A DNA stretch of 64,000 nucleotides from Pseudomonas viridiflava (GCF_900601905.1 NZ_UWFA01000170.1:124001-188000), one strand, 5' to 3'; positions 33,384 through 44,566 are shown, counted from the stretch's first letter. The notes: generated by a model from the letters alone, not told the origin. Program-made: numbers and translations.

Positions 33384-33485
33384 TTGGAGCGAGGCTTGTC
33401 CGCGAAGAACGATAACGCAGTGAACCTGTACCACCGGGGTGAGCAATTCGCGGGCAAGTCGGATCGCCGCCCGCTCGCTCCAACA
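33384..33485. repeat. Paired REP element, long-arm variant (copy 2)
   Basis: ATTGGAGCGAGGCTTGTCCG left end, and a right half reading CGGGCAAGTCGGATCGCCGC and then CCGCTCGCTCCAACA. It has the same extended right arm as 31064-31165, with one base different in the extension (GGATCGCC versus GGAACGCC). Confidence 0.85.
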
Positions 33486-33496
33486 GGTCTAGCGCA

Positions 33497-33775
33497 TCAG
33501 GAAACCAGCGCCTTATCCAGCTGCCGCTCGACTTCCGACTGGATCTGCCCGCTCATGGCCGACAGGAAGAAATTCAGGTCCAGATCAACGCGCACCAGTG
33601 CGTCTTCCACCAGTACGGTGCCTTTGGCGCCCTTGCCTTCGAGTTTGACGCTGTCGCCTTGCCATTGATGCTCGATGCCGTATTTGTCGGCGAGCTTTTC
33701 GACCAGCAGTTCGGCCTTCTCCCGGGCTTTTTCCTTACCCAGTGAATGCGGGCGTTCAACAGTGATTTTGGCCAT
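33497..33775 (-). CDS. Polyhydroxyalkanoic acid system family protein
   Basis: 92 residues, MAKITVERPHSLGKEKAREK, ending VERQLDKALVS. It resembles the small PHA-system protein family found beside phasin genes. The fold and role are unknown. It may be a polyketide-cyclase-like lipid-handling domain (the N-terminal HSLG and LEGKGAKGTVLVEDALVRV strands are typical). It lies between phaI and ubiE with its own Shine-Dalgarno (AAGGAG). Confidence 0.75.
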   Translation of the reverse strand: MAKITVERPHSLGKEKAREKAELLVEKLADKYGIEHQWQGDSVKLEGKGAKGTVLVEDALVRVDLDLNFFLSAMSGQIQSEVERQLDKALVS

Positions 33776-33918
33776 TTTTTGGCTCCTTCAGCGCAAGGTA
33801 AATCGTGGCGCAACTATAACAGCCGCTCTCGATGAAGAAACTGTTGGCGATGAGCCTTGTCAAGACAAAGCCAGCCACGACGATTAGAATGGCCGCACTT
33901 TATTCCGGTGACCGCGAT

Positions 33919-34689
33919 ATGAATGATCCGCGCAAAGGCAGCGATGCCGAACCTACTACTCATTTCGGCTACAAAAACGTGCCGGAAAGCCAGAAGGCCG
34001 AGAAAGTGGCGGAGGTGTTCCACTCCGTCGCCGCCAAGTACGACCTGATGAACGACCTGCTGTCCGGGGGCATGCATCGTCTCTGGAAGCGCTTCGCCAT
34101 CGAGCTGTCCGGCGTTCGCACCGGCAACCGCGTGCTGGATATTGCCGGCGGTACGGGCGACCTGACGAAGAAGTTTTCCCACCTGGTCGGCCCTACCGGC
34201 GAAGTGGTGCTGGCTGACATCAACGCGTCCATGCTCAAGGTCGGTCGCGACCGTCTGCTGGACCTGGGTGTGGCGGGCAACGTCAAGTTTGTTCAAGCCG
34301 ACGCGGAAAAACTGCCGTTCCCCGACAACCATTTCGATTGCGTGACCATCGCCTTTGGCCTGCGCAACGTGACCCACAAGGAAGATGCGCTGCGCTCGAT
34401 GCTGCGCGTGCTCAAGCCGGGCGGCCGTCTGTTGGTGCTGGAGTTCTCCAAGCCGACCAACAAGCTGATGTCCAAAGCCTACGACGCGTACTCGTTCGCG
34501 TTCATGCCGCTGATGGGCAAACTGGTCACCAACGATTCGGAAAGCTATCGCTATCTGGCTGAATCGATCCGCATGCACCCCAATCAGGAAACCCTGAAGT
34601 CGATGATGGTAGAAGCCGGTTTCGACCGCGTGACCTACCACAACATGACGGCGGGCGTGGTTGCGCTGCATCGCGGCATCAAACCCTGA
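33919..34689 (+). CDS. ubiE: Ubiquinone/menaquinone C-methyltransferase
   Basis: SAM-dependent C-methylation of the demethylated quinol ring in ubiquinone (and menaquinone) synthesis. ATG at 33919 gives 256 residues starting [20 protein letters not shown]. The SAM motif [15 protein letters not shown] and the family signatures [18 protein letters not shown] and [13 protein letters not shown] are present. First of the ubiE-ubiJ-ubiB unit. Its TGA overlaps the ubiJ ATG. Confidence 0.97.
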   Translation: MNDPRKGSDAEPTTHFGYKNVPESQKAEKVAEVFHSVAAKYDLMNDLLSGGMHRLWKRFAIELSGVRTGNRVLDIAGGTGDLTKKFSHLVGPTGEVVLADINASMLKVGRDRLLDLGVAGNVKFVQADAEKLPFPDNHFDCVTIAFGLRNVTHKEDALRSMLRVLKPGGRLLVLEFSKPTNKLMSKAYDAYSFAFMPLMGKLVTNDSESYRYLAESIRMHPNQETLKSMMVEAGFDRVTYHNMTAGVVALHRGIKP

Positions 34690-35312
34690 TGTTACTCAGC
34701 GGCTTGCTCGCCAGTGTCGAGCACGGCATCAATCGTGTGCTGCGTCTGGACGCCACCGCATTGCCGCGCCTGGCGCGTTTGTCAGGCAAGGTGATTGCAG
34801 TGGATTGCCGCAACCCGTCGTTGCAGCTGTTCATTCTGCCCAGCGACGAAGGCCTGATGCTGGCCGCTCATTGGGAAGTCGAGGCCGACTGCACATTGCG
34901 CGCACCTGCCGCGAGCCTTGCCCGGCTGGCATTAAGCCAGGACAAAAGCGCAGTGCTGCATGGCCCGGATGTCGAGCTTGATGGCGACAGCGGCGTCTTG
35001 CTTGAACTGGTCGGGATCCTTCAGGACCTCGAACTGGACTGGGAATATGAGCTATCGCGCTGGCTTGGCCCGGTCGCCAGCACGCTGCTCGGCGGTCACC
35101 TGCGCAGCCGCGCCCGCTGGACCAAAGACAGCTTCGCCAGCCTCAGCCAGAGTCTGGCCGACTATTTGAATGAAGAGTCGCGCACTCTGGTGGGCAAGCA
35201 CGAAGCCGAAGCCCGTTTTGCCGAACTTGACCGGATCAAGCTTGATCTGGAACGTCTTGAGGCGCGCTTCGAGCGCCTCGCCCAATCCTCTGACTCCAGC
35301 GATAACGCATGA
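34689..35312 (+). CDS. ubiJ: Ubiquinone biosynthesis accessory factor UbiJ
   Basis: 207 residues with an N-terminal SCP2 lipid-binding domain (about 20-120) and a C-terminal coiled coil ([20 protein letters not shown]). With UbiK and the Ubi hydroxylases it forms the soluble metabolon that carries hydrophobic ubiquinone precursors. Overlaps ubiE by one base and ubiB by four. Confidence 0.92.
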   Translation: MLLSGLLASVEHGINRVLRLDATALPRLARLSGKVIAVDCRNPSLQLFILPSDEGLMLAAHWEVEADCTLRAPAASLARLALSQDKSAVLHGPDVELDGDSGVLLELVGILQDLELDWEYELSRWLGPVASTLLGGHLRSRARWTKDSFASLSQSLADYLNEESRTLVGKHEAEARFAELDRIKLDLERLEARFERLAQSSDSSDNA

Positions 35313-36928
35313 AACTGCTTGCCGTCCGCCGTTTGTTTCGTATCCAGCGTGTCGTGATCCGCTACCGTCTCGATGACCTGCTGTTCGCCCTGCCGCTGCC
35401 GTGGTGGATGATGGCGTTGCGGTATGTCATGCCCTGGCGGCTGATCCCGCGCAAGATCAGCGAACGGCCCCGTGGCGCGCGCTTGCGACTGGCCTTGCAG
35501 GACCTGGGGCCTATCTTCATCAAGTTCGGACAGATACTGTCCACGCGCCGCGACCTGCTGCCCGAGGACATCGCCGACGAATTGATGCTGCTGCAGGACC
35601 GCGTCCCGCCGTTCGACCCGCAAGTGGCGATCAAGCTGATCGAAGAACAGCTGGGCGCGAAAATCAGCGAAGTCTTCAGCCGTTTCGACGTGACACCGCT
35701 GGCCTCCGCGTCAGTTGCCCAGGTGCATTCGGCGCGCCTGAAGACCGGCGAAGAAGTGGTGGTCAAGGTCGTTCGACCGGGCCTCAAACCGATCATCAGC
35801 CAGGACCTGGCGTGGCTGTTCATTCTGGCCCGCACCGCCGAGCGGATGTCGGCCGACGCCCGCCTACTGCACCCGGTGGACGTGGTTGCCGACTACGAAA
35901 AAACCATCTACGACGAACTGGACCTGTTGCGCGAAGCCGCCAACTCCAGCCAGTTGCGCCGTAACTTCGAAGGTTCCGAGCTGCTCTATGTGCCCCAGGT
36001 CTACTGGGACTGGTGCCGTCCGAAGGTGCTGGTCATGGAGCGCATCTACGGCATTCAGGTCAATGATCTGGCGACCCTGGCCGATCAGCGCACCGACATG
36101 AAACTGCTGGCCGAGCGCGGCGTGGAGATTTTCTTCACCCAGGTGTTTCGCGACAGCTTTTTCCACGCTGACATGCACCCCGGAAATATTTTCGTCAGCA
36201 CCGTCAGCCCCTGGAGCCCGCAATACATCGCCATCGACTGCGGCATTGTTGGCAGCCTGACCCCTGAAGATCAGGATTATCTGGCACGTAACCTGTTTGC
36301 CTTTTTCAAGCGTGATTATCGCCGCGTTGCGCAGTTGCACATTGATTCGGGCTGGGTGCCCGCCGAGACCAAGCTCAATGAATTCGAAGCGGCGATTCGT
36401 ACCGTGTGCGAGCCAATCTTCGAAAAACCACTCAAGGATATTTCCTTTGGTCAGGTGTTGATGCGCCTGTTCCAGACCGCACGACGCTTCAATATGGAAG
36501 TCCAGCCGCAATTGGTGCTGTTGCAGAAAACCCTGCTCAACATCGAAGGCCTGGGCCGTCAGTTGTACCCGGATCTGGACCTGTGGAGCACCGCTCAGCC
36601 ATTTCTGGAGCGCTGGATGCGCGAGCGCGTCAGCCCGAAGACCCTGTTTGGCAACCTGCAATCCCAGGTCGAGCAAATCCCGCATCTGGCCAACATGACC
36701 CGTGACTTGCTGGAGCGCATGTCCCAGCCGCACCGCAAAGACCCGCCCCCACCCTGGCGTGAGCGCGGTGATGGCTGGGCCTTGCGTCTGCTGGGTGCGG
36801 CGCTGCTGACAGGCGGCGCGGTCCTGACCTCGACGCTGCTGGCGCAAAACACTGCGCTGATCGCACCCGTCGCATGGCCGGCCTGGATCATGCTGGCGGC
36901 AGGGCTGTATCTGGTCATCCGCAGATAG
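35309..36928 (+). CDS. ubiB: Ubiquinone biosynthesis protein UbiB (atypical kinase/ATPase)
   Basis: 539 residues of the ABC1/ADCK/UbiB family. It has the KxGQ signature ([16 protein letters not shown]), an alanine-rich loop ([20 protein letters not shown]), HADMHPGN in place of a typical kinase catalytic loop, and IDCG in place of DFG. Two C-terminal membrane helices ([34 protein letters not shown]) anchor it. It assists ubiquinone synthesis by ATP hydrolysis. Confidence 0.97.
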   Translation: MKLLAVRRLFRIQRVVIRYRLDDLLFALPLPWWMMALRYVMPWRLIPRKISERPRGARLRLALQDLGPIFIKFGQILSTRRDLLPEDIADELMLLQDRVPPFDPQVAIKLIEEQLGAKISEVFSRFDVTPLASASVAQVHSARLKTGEEVVVKVVRPGLKPIISQDLAWLFILARTAERMSADARLLHPVDVVADYEKTIYDELDLLREAANSSQLRRNFEGSELLYVPQVYWDWCRPKVLVMERIYGIQVNDLATLADQRTDMKLLAERGVEIFFTQVFRDSFFHADMHPGNIFVSTVSPWSPQYIAIDCGIVGSLTPEDQDYLARNLFAFFKRDYRRVAQLHIDSGWVPAETKLNEFEAAIRTVCEPIFEKPLKDISFGQVLMRLFQTARRFNMEVQPQLVLLQKTLLNIEGLGRQLYPDLDLWSTAQPFLERWMRERVSPKTLFGNLQSQVEQIPHLANMTRDLLERMSQPHRKDPPPPWRERGDGWALRLLGAALLTGGAVLTSTLLAQNTALIAPVAWPAWIMLAAGLYLVIRR

Positions 36929-36996
36929 CCATCAGCGCCGCCCGCTGGCACACTGTTCAATCCGCCGAGGCCTGAAGCCCGGCTGCCGGAGTAGAT

Positions 36997-37389
36997 ATGA
37001 AAGACTGGCTGGACGAAATCAAGTGGGATAGCGACGGCCTGGTGCCGGCTATCGCCCAGGACCACAAGACCGGCCGCGTGCTGATGATGGCATGGATGAA
37101 CCGCGAGGCCCTGAGCCTGACCGCCGAAGAAAATCGTGCAATCTATTGGTCGCGTTCGCGTGGCAAACTCTGGCGCAAAGGCGAAGAATCGGGCCATGTG
37201 CAGAAGCTGCATGAACTGCGTCTGGACTGCGATGCCGATGTGGTCATCATGATGGTCGAGCAGATCGGCGGTATTGCCTGCCATACCGGTCGCGAAAGCT
37301 GCTTCTACCGCGTATATGAAGACGCCAGCTGGAAAACCGTCGAGCCGGTGCTGAAAGATCCGCACGCTATCTATCAAGCAGGACACTGA
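36997..37389 (+). CDS. hisI: Phosphoribosyl-AMP cyclohydrolase
   Basis: Third step of histidine synthesis: opening of the adenine ring of PR-AMP. 130 residues with the metal ligands in [16 protein letters not shown] and the conserved [14 protein letters not shown]. In Pseudomonas hisI and hisE are separate genes, here three bases apart. Confidence 0.97.
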   Translation: MKDWLDEIKWDSDGLVPAIAQDHKTGRVLMMAWMNREALSLTAEENRAIYWSRSRGKLWRKGEESGHVQKLHELRLDCDADVVIMMVEQIGGIACHTGRESCFYRVYEDASWKTVEPVLKDPHAIYQAGH

Positions 37390-37392
37390 AAC

Positions 37393-37725
37393 ATGACTGA
37401 TACCTTGTCCCGCCTTGCCGAGGTGCTTGAATCTCGCAAAGGTGCCGCTGCCGACAGTTCTTACGTTGCCAGCCTGTATCACAAGGGTCTGAACAAGATT
37501 CTGGAAAAGGTCGGCGAAGAGTCGGTCGAAACCATCATTGCCGCCAAGGATGCCGCCGTCAGCGGTGACTGCAGCGATGTCATTTACGAAACCGCTGACC
37601 TGTGGTTTCACAGCATGGTGATGCTTGCCGCGCTGGGTCAGCATCCACAGTCAGTGCTCGATGAACTGGACCGCCGTTTCGGCCTGTCCGGGCATGCGGA
37701 AAAAGCCGCGCGCTCAGCCGATTGA
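37393..37725 (+). CDS. hisE: Phosphoribosyl-ATP pyrophosphatase
   Basis: Second step of histidine synthesis: PR-ATP to PR-AMP plus PPi. 110 residues, an all-helical MazG-like fold with the metal-binding [15 protein letters not shown] segment and the [14 protein letters not shown] helix. Confidence 0.97.
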   Translation: MTDTLSRLAEVLESRKGAAADSSYVASLYHKGLNKILEKVGEESVETIIAAKDAAVSGDCSDVIYETADLWFHSMVMLAALGQHPQSVLDELDRRFGLSGHAEKAARSAD

Positions 37726-37766
37726 CTCTCACTTTTCGAGCTTGAAACTTCTACGAGGAATGCTTC

Positions 37767-38054
37767 ATGGGTATTTTTGACTGGAAACACTGGATCGTTA
37801 TTCTGGTTGTCGTGGTACTGGTATTCGGTACCAAGAAGCTCAAGGGCCTTGGCAGCGATGTCGGTGAGTCGATCAAAGGCTTTCGCAAAGCCATGAACGA
37901 TGACGACAAGCCTCAGGAGCAGCAGCCGCCATTCTCTGCGCAACAGCCGCCACAACAGCCGCCGCAAGCTGCTCCACAGGGCTCGCCCCTGAACCAGCCG
38001 CACACCATCGACGCGCAAGTGCATAAAGTCGAAGAGCCAATCCGCAAAGACTAG
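37767..38054 (+). CDS. tatA: Sec-independent translocase subunit TatA
   Basis: Channel-forming subunit of the twin-arginine export system. 95 residues. A short N-terminal membrane helix ([16 protein letters not shown]) is followed by the [10 protein letters not shown] hinge and an amphipathic helix, and then a Gln/Pro-rich tail. The PhoX-type protein at 60037 carries a twin-arginine signal and is a likely client. Confidence 0.96.
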   Translation: MGIFDWKHWIVILVVVVLVFGTKKLKGLGSDVGESIKGFRKAMNDDDKPQEQQPPFSAQQPPQQPPQAAPQGSPLNQPHTIDAQVHKVEEPIRKD

Positions 38055-38064
38055 GTCGTATCGA

Positions 38065-38559
38065 ATGTTTGGTATCAGCTTCACTGAACTGCTACTGGTC
38101 GGTCTCGTCGCGCTGCTGGTGCTCGGTCCCGAACGCCTTCCGGGCGCTGCACGGACGGCGGGCCTGTGGATCGGCCGTCTGAAGCGCAGCTTCAATGCGA
38201 TCAAACAGGAAGTTGAACGCGAGATCGGTGCCGACGAAATCCGTCGGCAACTGCACAACGAACACATTCTTTCGCTGGAGCAGGAGGCGCGCAAGATCCT
38301 CTCGCCGCAGCAGGCTTCGGCCGCTACACCTTCGGCGGTCGAGCCGACGCCGCCAGCACCAGTGGTGGTCAGTGAACCTGTCGTGACCAGCGTCCCGCCG
38401 ACGCCATCCGCGCCCGCTGCCGACCTGGGCCCCGCCGCGCCTGCCGGGTTCAGCCCGGTAGCAGCGCAGCCCGTGCCCCACGCAGAACCGGTTCATACGG
38501 CGCCTCAGCCGAACGCACCTTCCGCCAACGATTCGTCACTGCCGCCGCGAGCCCCATGA
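38065..38559 (+). CDS. tatB: Sec-independent translocase subunit TatB
   Basis: Receptor subunit that receives Tat substrates from TatC. 164 residues. N-terminal [20 protein letters not shown] carries the characteristic Glu in the membrane helix, followed by [13 protein letters not shown]. An amphipathic helix and a Pro/Ala-rich tail complete it. Overlaps tatC by four bases. Confidence 0.96.
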   Translation: MFGISFTELLLVGLVALLVLGPERLPGAARTAGLWIGRLKRSFNAIKQEVEREIGADEIRRQLHNEHILSLEQEARKILSPQQASAATPSAVEPTPPAPVVVSEPVVTSVPPTPSAPAADLGPAAPAGFSPVAAQPVPHAEPVHTAPQPNAPSANDSSLPPRAP

Positions 38560-39350
38560 GCGATATTCCGGAAAATGACCAGCAAATGCCGCTGGTCTCG
38601 CACCTCACCGAACTCCGTTCGCGCCTGCTGAAATGCGTGCTGGCGATCTTCGTGATTTTCGCCTGCCTGTTCTACTTCACGCAGAAGATCTACACCTTCG
38701 TGTCCGCGCCATTGCGGGTTTTCCTGCCCGAAGGCGCAACGATGATCGCCACCGACGTGGCGTCGCCGTTCATCACGCCATTCAAGCTGACCATGATGGT
38801 CGCGCTGTTTCTGGCGATGCCGGTAATCCTGCATCAGATCTGGGGCTTCATCGCGCCAGGCCTGTACAAGCATGAAAAGCGCGTGGCGGTGCCCTTGCTG
38901 GTGTCCAGCATCATCCTGTTCTACTCGGGCATGGCGTTCGCCTACTACCTGGTGTTCCCGCTGATCTTCCACTTCTTCGCCAGCGTGACGCCCGAGGGCG
39001 TGTCGATGATGACCGACATCGCCAGTTACCTGGATTTCGTCATGACGCTGTTCTTTGCCTTTGGCGTGGCGTTCGAGATTCCGGTGGCCGTCGTATTGCT
39101 GGTGTGGATCGGCATTGTTGACGTGAAGTACCTGAAGAAGATTCGCCCGTACGTGATCATCGGCTGCTTTGTGGTCGGCATGATCCTGACTCCGCCGGAC
39201 ATCTTCTCGCAAACCCTGCTGGCGGTGCCGATGTGGCTCCTGTTTGAAATCGGCGTGCTGTGCAGCGCGCTGATCACCAAGCGCGGCGACCATGCCGATG
39301 ACCAGCCTGAGCAAGACAAGCAAGACCAGCCGCCCGCGACTCAGCCGTGA
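38556..39350 (+). CDS. tatC: Sec-independent translocase subunit TatC
   Basis: Polytopic core of the Tat translocase that reads the RR motif. 264 residues and six membrane helices. The family signatures [12 protein letters not shown] and [14 protein letters not shown] (Glu in the membrane) are present. Its TGA overlaps the GTG start of rsmE. Confidence 0.97.
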   Translation: MSDIPENDQQMPLVSHLTELRSRLLKCVLAIFVIFACLFYFTQKIYTFVSAPLRVFLPEGATMIATDVASPFITPFKLTMMVALFLAMPVILHQIWGFIAPGLYKHEKRVAVPLLVSSIILFYSGMAFAYYLVFPLIFHFFASVTPEGVSMMTDIASYLDFVMTLFFAFGVAFEIPVAVVLLVWIGIVDVKYLKKIRPYVIIGCFVVGMILTPPDIFSQTLLAVPMWLLFEIGVLCSALITKRGDHADDQPEQDKQDQPPATQP

Positions 39351-40054
39351 ACCTGCTGCTGCTCGAAGACGCGGATTTCATCGCGCCTGACCGGGTCGTC
39401 TTGCGCGACCGGCGCCTCAAACACATGCAAGAGGTGCATCGCGCAGAAGTCGGTGACAGCCTGCGGGTTGGGCGCATTGGTGGATTGATGGGCAGCGCCG
39501 AAGTGCTGCGCCTGGACACCGATGAAGCCGAGCTGCGCATCAGCCTCGACAGCGCCCCGCCCGCCAAACTGCCTTTGACCCTGGTGCTTGCCTTGCCAAG
39601 GCCGAAAATGCTGCGCCGGGTGTTTCAGACCGTAGCGACCATGGGCGTGCCCAGGGTTATCCTGGTCAACAGCTATCGGGTCGAAAAAAGCTTCTGGCAG
39701 ACCCCGTTTCTCGAACCCGCAGCCATCCGCGAACAGTTGATCCTCGGCCTGGAGCAAGCCAGGGACAGTGTGTTGCCGGAAATCATCATCGAAAAACGCT
39801 TCAAGCCGTTCGTCGAAGATCGTCTGCCGCAACTGGCCGATGGCAGCCTTGGCCTGGTCGGTCACCCTGGCAACTACCCGCCCTGCCCCCGCGCCGTGAC
39901 CGAGCCCGTGACCCTGGCCATTGGTCCGGAAGGCGGCTGGATCCCCTATGAAATCGACCTGTTGAGCAAGGCCGGATTGCAGCCGGTTCAGTTGGGCGAG
40001 CGCATCCTGCGGGTTGAAACCGCCGTGACGGCACTGTTGGCCCGGTTGTTCTGA
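39347..40054 (+). CDS. rsmE: 16S rRNA m3U1498 methyltransferase RsmE
   Basis: Methylates N3 of U1498 in 16S rRNA. 235 residues with an N-terminal PUA-like domain and a SPOUT knot ([39 protein letters not shown]). GTG start overlaps the tatC stop (GTGA). Confidence 0.95.
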   Translation: MNLLLLEDADFIAPDRVVLRDRRLKHMQEVHRAEVGDSLRVGRIGGLMGSAEVLRLDTDEAELRISLDSAPPAKLPLTLVLALPRPKMLRRVFQTVATMGVPRVILVNSYRVEKSFWQTPFLEPAAIREQLILGLEQARDSVLPEIIIEKRFKPFVEDRLPQLADGSLGLVGHPGNYPPCPRAVTEPVTLAIGPEGGWIPYEIDLLSKAGLQPVQLGERILRVETAVTALLARLF

Positions 40055-40159
40055 CCTGACCACGTCCCTGCAGGGGCTGCTAGGTTGCGAACTGCGGTCT
40101 TTCTGAACCATCGCTTCGCAGCCTTCGGCAGTTCCTACAGTTCCGCATGATCCTGCCGA

Positions 40160-40184
40160 TGTAGGTTGTATGAAAAAACCTACA
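40160..40184. promoter_or_regulatory. Inverted repeat upstream of the first chemoreceptor
   Basis: TGTAGGTT (40160-40167) and AACCTACA (40177-40184) form an 8-bp inverted repeat, 26 bases before the start codon. It is either an operator or a leader hairpin. A degenerate half REP (about 40085-40140, ending CAGTTCCTACAG) lies upstream of it. Confidence 0.4.
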
Positions 40185-40209
40185 ACATCGTATTCCCCAG
40201 GAGTTCGGC

Positions 40210-42123
40210 ATGGGTCTGCTTGGTAAAAGTCTCGGAAACATGGGCGTCAGCCTGAAGCTCGGGCTCGGTTTCGGCCTGGTTCTGCTGTTGACTGCATTGA
40301 TCACAGTGACGGGCTGGCTCAGCGTCGGCGCACTCATCGAACGCGGCAACAAGCTGGGCGCCATCGCTGATGTTGCCAGCCAGACCATGGAGCTGCGCAT
40401 TCGACGCCTGGTCTATGAACGTCAATACGACGCTGAATCTGCCGCGACCATGAACGCCACGCTCGACAAAGTCGACGCCAGCGTCAAGAAGGCGCGCGGC
40501 ATGGTGGTCAGCCTGGAAAGCCAGAAATGGCTGGAAGAGCAGCAGCAGTCGGCCACCGAATACCGCAAGACGTTCGTCGACATGACCAAGGCCATCGCAG
40601 CCCGTGAAGCAAGCCGCAGCCTGATGGGTGATGCCGCCGACCGTGCCGTTGCAGAAATCAACAAGATCGAAGCAGCCCTGCTGCAGGGCGACAGCATTGT
40701 GCAGTTCAACGATGCGGTGGGCGTCAGCAAGCTGATCCAGCAGGCTCGCTTTCAAGTCCGTGGTTACACCTACAGCGGTAAACCTGAATTCGAAAAGAAC
40801 GCCAGAGCCGCTATCGATGAAGCACTGGTCGGTATCAACACGCTGGCCGGAAGCATCCCGTCGACCTACCTGGCTGGCCTGCAGGGCGCCACCGCCGGTC
40901 TGAAAGCCTACCAGTCAGCGGTGGATCAATACCGCGACGCACAGGCCGCCAGCAAGGAAGCGCTGGCAACCATGACCAAAGAAGGTCAGGACCTGCTCGA
41001 CCTGAGTGCCAAACTCAACGATGACCAATACACGAAGCGTGAAGCAGAGAGCTCGAAAGCCAAGTCGACCCTGACCCTGGTCACCCTGCTGGCCTTGGTG
41101 TTCGGCGTGATTGCGGCCTGGGTCATCACCCGTCAGATCGTTGCGCCTTTGCAGCAGACCCTGAGTATTGTCGAGCGTGTGGCGTCCGGCGACCTGAGCC
41201 ATGATCTGAGCGTTGATCGCCGCGACGAAATGGGCCAGTTGCAGGCCAGCATTCAACGCATGACGGTCAACCTGCGCCAACTCATCAGCGGTATTCGTGA
41301 TGGCGTGACGCAAATCGCAAGCGCCGCTGAAGAGCTGTCTGCTGTTACCGAACAGACCAGCGCCGGGGTCAACAGCCAGAAGGTTGAAACCGATCAGGTC
41401 GCCACGGCCATGCACGAGATGACTGCCACCGTCCAGGAAGTCGCGCGCAACGCCGAAGAAGCCTCCGAAGCCGCCGTTGCGGCAGATCAGCAGGCGCGCG
41501 AAGGTGATCGGGTGGTCAACGAAGCCATCGTCCAGATCGAGCGACTGGCCAAGGAGGTGGGCAACTCCACCGAGGCCATGAACGAGCTCAAGCGTGAAAG
41601 CGACAAGATTGGCAGCGTGCTGGACGTGATCAAGTCGGTTGCTCAACAAACCAACCTGCTGGCCCTCAACGCCGCCATCGAAGCCGCCCGCGCCGGGGAA
41701 GCCGGGCGTGGTTTCGCAGTCGTTGCCGACGAGGTTCGCAGCCTGGCCCAACGCACGCAGAAATCCACCGAAGAGATCGAACAGCTGATCGCCGGGCTGC
41801 AGAGCGGCACGCAGCAAGTGGCAACGATCATGGATAACAGCCGCGAGTTGACCGTCAGCAGCGTGGAACTGACCCGTCGTGCCGGTGGCTCACTGGAAAA
41901 CATTACCAAGACCGTTTCGGCGATCCAGGCGATGAACCAGCAAATTGCCGCCGCCGCCGAAGAGCAGAGCGCCACCGCCGAGGAAATCAATCGCAGCATC
42001 CTGAACGTGCGTGACGTTTCAGAACAAACCTCGGCCGCCAGCGAAGAAACCGCAGCGTCCAGCGTTGAACTCGCGCGGCTGGGCAATCACCTGCAAATCA
42101 TGGTGAGCAAGTTCAAGGTTTAA
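40210..42123 (+). CDS. Methyl-accepting chemotaxis protein, HBM sensor type (McpS-like)
   Basis: 637 residues. The first membrane helix lies near 10-35 ([19 protein letters not shown]). A helical periplasmic sensor of about 245 residues follows, and then a second membrane helix near 283-303 ([18 protein letters not shown]). HAMP and a long cytoplasmic coiled coil end with the signalling tip [20 protein letters not shown]. Length and N-terminus resemble P. putida McpS, which binds TCA-cycle acids through its helical bimodular (HBM) domain. The ligand cannot be read from sequence. AGGAG precedes the ATG. Confidence 0.88.
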   Translation: MGLLGKSLGNMGVSLKLGLGFGLVLLLTALITVTGWLSVGALIERGNKLGAIADVASQTMELRIRRLVYERQYDAESAATMNATLDKVDASVKKARGMVVSLESQKWLEEQQQSATEYRKTFVDMTKAIAAREASRSLMGDAADRAVAEINKIEAALLQGDSIVQFNDAVGVSKLIQQARFQVRGYTYSGKPEFEKNARAAIDEALVGINTLAGSIPSTYLAGLQGATAGLKAYQSAVDQYRDAQAASKEALATMTKEGQDLLDLSAKLNDDQYTKREAESSKAKSTLTLVTLLALVFGVIAAWVITRQIVAPLQQTLSIVERVASGDLSHDLSVDRRDEMGQLQASIQRMTVNLRQLISGIRDGVTQIASAAEELSAVTEQTSAGVNSQKVETDQVATAMHEMTATVQEVARNAEEASEAAVAADQQAREGDRVVNEAIVQIERLAKEVGNSTEAMNELKRESDKIGSVLDVIKSVAQQTNLLALNAAIEAARAGEAGRGFAVVADEVRSLAQRTQKSTEEIEQLIAGLQSGTQQVATIMDNSRELTVSSVELTRRAGGSLENITKTVSAIQAMNQQIAAAAEEQSATAEEINRSILNVRDVSEQTSAASEETAASSVELARLGNHLQIMVSKFKV

Positions 42124-42143
42124 TGGTGACATGCATACCCTGA

Positions 42144-42231
42144 GGGACCGACTTTAGCCGGGAAGAGGCCAGTACATCCGATGCATCTGCGTCGTCATGG
42201 ATATCGCCTTCCCGGCTGAAGCCGGTCCCAC
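42144..42231. repeat. Paired REP-like element, second core type
   Basis: GGGACCGACTTTAGCCGGGAAG and CTTCCCGGCTGAAGCCGGTCCC are inverted arms. It is a CTTTAGCCG family, different from the CTTGCCCGCG family. Confidence 0.75.
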
Positions 42232-42305
42232 GATGCCTGCCATGCCATCTGTATCCCACACCTGGCTCAGAATCCCCCTACAACCTACTCAGGTCGTGCT
42301 CTTCG

Positions 42306-42350
42306 AGCTCCTGCCGATGCGCTTACAACGCACATTGGCAGGAGCTTTTT
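42306..42350 (+). promoter_or_regulatory. Leader hairpin that sequesters the ribosome binding site of the second chemoreceptor
   Basis: AGCTCCTGCC (42306-42315) pairs perfectly with GGCAGGAGCT (42337-42346). The right arm contains the AGGAG site for the ATG at 42352, and five T follow the stem. It can act as a translational block or as a weak terminator. Confidence 0.6.
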
Positions 42351-42351
42351 C

Positions 42352-44295
42352 ATGTTTGGATGGATCAATAACACCCTGGGCAACACCAGCGTAAAACTCA
42401 AATTGTCCCTGGGTTTTGGCCTGGTACTGGCGCTGACCATGGCCATCACCCTGACGGGCTGGCACGGGTTGGACACGATGATCGAGCGCTCGGAATCGCT
42501 CACAGCCATCGGTCAGCTGAGCAGCCTGACCAAGGACCTGCGCGCCGAACGCATCCTGTATCGCGCAGAAAACAGCAGCGAAAACGCGACTAACGTGGTC
42601 GATCGGCTCAACACCCTTGAGAGTCATCTGGCACTGCTGCGCAAGGAAACCGATGACGCGGCAAGCCTTCGTATGCTGACCAGGCAAAGCGCCCTGGTGG
42701 CGGACATGGAAAAGACCTTCGCCAGCCTCGGTGAAGACCACAAGGCGCGCGAACGATCCCGCACTCAACTTGAACAATACTCAGAAGAAGCCGTGCAGGC
42801 GGTTGCGCTGGTTGAGAGCGAGGTACTCAAGGCGGTGAGCCAGGAGCAGGACAACGGCGAGCGGCTTGACGAATTCACTAACATTTCCCAGCTCAAGCAA
42901 CAGATTCAGACCGCACGTTTTCAGGTTCAGGCCTACACCTTGATGGGTCGCGAGGTGTTCGAGGCGGCCGCCATCGGCGCTATCGATGAAGCGCTCAAGG
43001 AGGTCCAGCAGATTGCCCAGGATCAGGCCGACGAAAACCTAAAAGGCCTGCTCCCCGCCAGGGAGGCACTGGAGCGTTATCGCGCACAGCTGGGGCATTT
43101 CAAGGACGCCCAGGTCAAGGTGGAGGCCACGCAGGAAGCACTCGAAGCGCTGGGCGACACGATGTTGGAGAGCGTCGCCGAGCTCATCAGTCTGCAGAGC
43201 ACCCAACGGGATGGCGAGGCCAGAGTTTCGCGCACGACCTTGAGCAGTGTCGCCGGGCTGGCGATCATGCTGGGTTTGCTGGCGGCCTGGGTCATGACCC
43301 AACAGATCATTGTCCCGCTGCGCCAGACACTCGCGACTGCCGACCGCATCGCAAAGGGCGATTTGAGCAAGGACCTGCTGAACACGCGCCAGGATGAAAT
43401 GGGCCAACTGCAAAACAGCATGCAGGCCATGACACTAAGCTTGCGGGCGCTGATCAGCGGCATCAGTGAGGGTGTGGTGCAGATCACCAGCGCGGCGCAG
43501 CAGCTGTCTGCCGTGACCGAGCAGACCAGCGTCGGCGTGAACAGTCAGAAAGACGAAACCGACCAGGTTGCCACGGCCATGAATCAGATGACCGCCACGG
43601 TCTTTGAAGTAGCTCGCAATGCCCAGGACGCCTCTCAGGCAGCAGCACACGCCGATCAACAGGCACGCGAGGGCGATCAGGTGGTGGGAGAGGCGATCGG
43701 TCAGATCGAGCGCCTGGCCGAGGAGGTGTTGATTTCGACTCAGGCCATGAATGCGCTGAAGCTCGAAAGTGAAAAGATCGGCGGGGTGCTGGACGTGATC
43801 AAATCGGTCTCTCAGCAAACCAATCTGCTGGCGCTCAATGCCGCGATCGAGGCCGCTCGTGCCGGAGAGGCAGGTCGCGGCTTTGCCGTGGTCGCCGACG
43901 AGGTTCGCGGCCTGGCTCAACGCACCCAGGAATCCACCGAGGAAATCGAGGAGCTGATTGCCGCGCTGCAAAATGGCACGCAGCAGGTCGCGACGACACT
44001 GGATAACAGCCGCAGCCTGACCGACAACAGCGTGCAACTGAGCCGCCGCGCAGGCCTCGCACTGGAGCAGATCACCCGCACCGTGTCGACGATCCAGGAC
44101 ATGAATCGGCAGATCGCCACGTCAGGTGAGGAACAAAGCGCAGTGGCCGAACAGATCAACCGCAACATCATGAGCGTGCGCAATATCTCCGAACAAACCG
44201 CCACGGCCAGCGACCAAACCGCTGCATCGAGTGTCGAGCTCGCACGGTTAGGCACGCATTTGCAGGAGCTGGTGGCGAAGTTTCGGGTGGAGTAG
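42352..44295 (+). CDS. Methyl-accepting chemotaxis protein, HBM sensor type (paralogue)
   Basis: 647 residues, same layout as its neighbour. Membrane helices lie near 10-32 and 293-313, with a helical periplasmic domain between. HAMP and a cytoplasmic signalling region almost identical to the first copy complete it ([20 protein letters not shown]). The sensor domains differ strongly, so the pair probably arose by duplication and diverged in ligand. Confidence 0.88.
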   Translation: MFGWINNTLGNTSVKLKLSLGFGLVLALTMAITLTGWHGLDTMIERSESLTAIGQLSSLTKDLRAERILYRAENSSENATNVVDRLNTLESHLALLRKETDDAASLRMLTRQSALVADMEKTFASLGEDHKARERSRTQLEQYSEEAVQAVALVESEVLKAVSQEQDNGERLDEFTNISQLKQQIQTARFQVQAYTLMGREVFEAAAIGAIDEALKEVQQIAQDQADENLKGLLPAREALERYRAQLGHFKDAQVKVEATQEALEALGDTMLESVAELISLQSTQRDGEARVSRTTLSSVAGLAIMLGLLAAWVMTQQIIVPLRQTLATADRIAKGDLSKDLLNTRQDEMGQLQNSMQAMTLSLRALISGISEGVVQITSAAQQLSAVTEQTSVGVNSQKDETDQVATAMNQMTATVFEVARNAQDASQAAAHADQQAREGDQVVGEAIGQIERLAEEVLISTQAMNALKLESEKIGGVLDVIKSVSQQTNLLALNAAIEAARAGEAGRGFAVVADEVRGLAQRTQESTEEIEELIAALQNGTQQVATTLDNSRSLTDNSVQLSRRAGLALEQITRTVSTIQDMNRQIATSGEEQSAVAEQINRNIMSVRNISEQTATASDQTAASSVELARLGTHLQELVAKFRVE

Positions 44296-44305
44296 TTCTT
44301 GCCAC

Positions 44306-44395
44306 TGTTGGAGCGTGGCTTGCCCGCGAATCACAAGATACGGTGTTTCGGACACACCTCGTCATCGCTCTTCGCGGGCAAGCCTGGCTCCAACA
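44306..44395. repeat. Paired REP element (REPIN)
   Basis: Inverted GTTGGAGCGTGGCTTGCCCG and CGGGCAAGCCTGGCTCCAAC arms, in the convergent gap between the chemoreceptor and the PMP3-like gene. Confidence 0.9.
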
Positions 44396-44404
44396 GGTTT
44401 TGGC

Positions 44405-44566
44405 TCACTTGCGGCTGGCGATGATGTACACAGCGTGGATGATGCCCGGGAAGTAACCCAGCAAGGTCAGCAGGATGTTCAGCCAGAACGCACCGGCGAA
44501 ACCGACTTGCATGAAGACACCCACGGGCGGCAGCAGGATAGCGAAGATGATACGAATGATGTCCAT
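44405..44566 (-). CDS. PMP3/YqaE family small hydrophobic membrane protein
   Basis: 53 residues, MDIIRIIFAILLPPVGVFMQ and then VGFAGAFWLNILLTLLGYFPGII, with two membrane helices and the LPPVGVF and LGYFPGIIHA signatures of the Pmp3/UPF0057 stress-peptide family, which affects membrane potential and salt tolerance. ATG at 44566 has GGAG eight bases upstream. The longer open frame upstream runs towards the rsmY terminator and is not supported. Confidence 0.88.
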   Translation of the reverse strand: MDIIRIIFAILLPPVGVFMQVGFAGAFWLNILLTLLGYFPGIIHAVYIIASRK

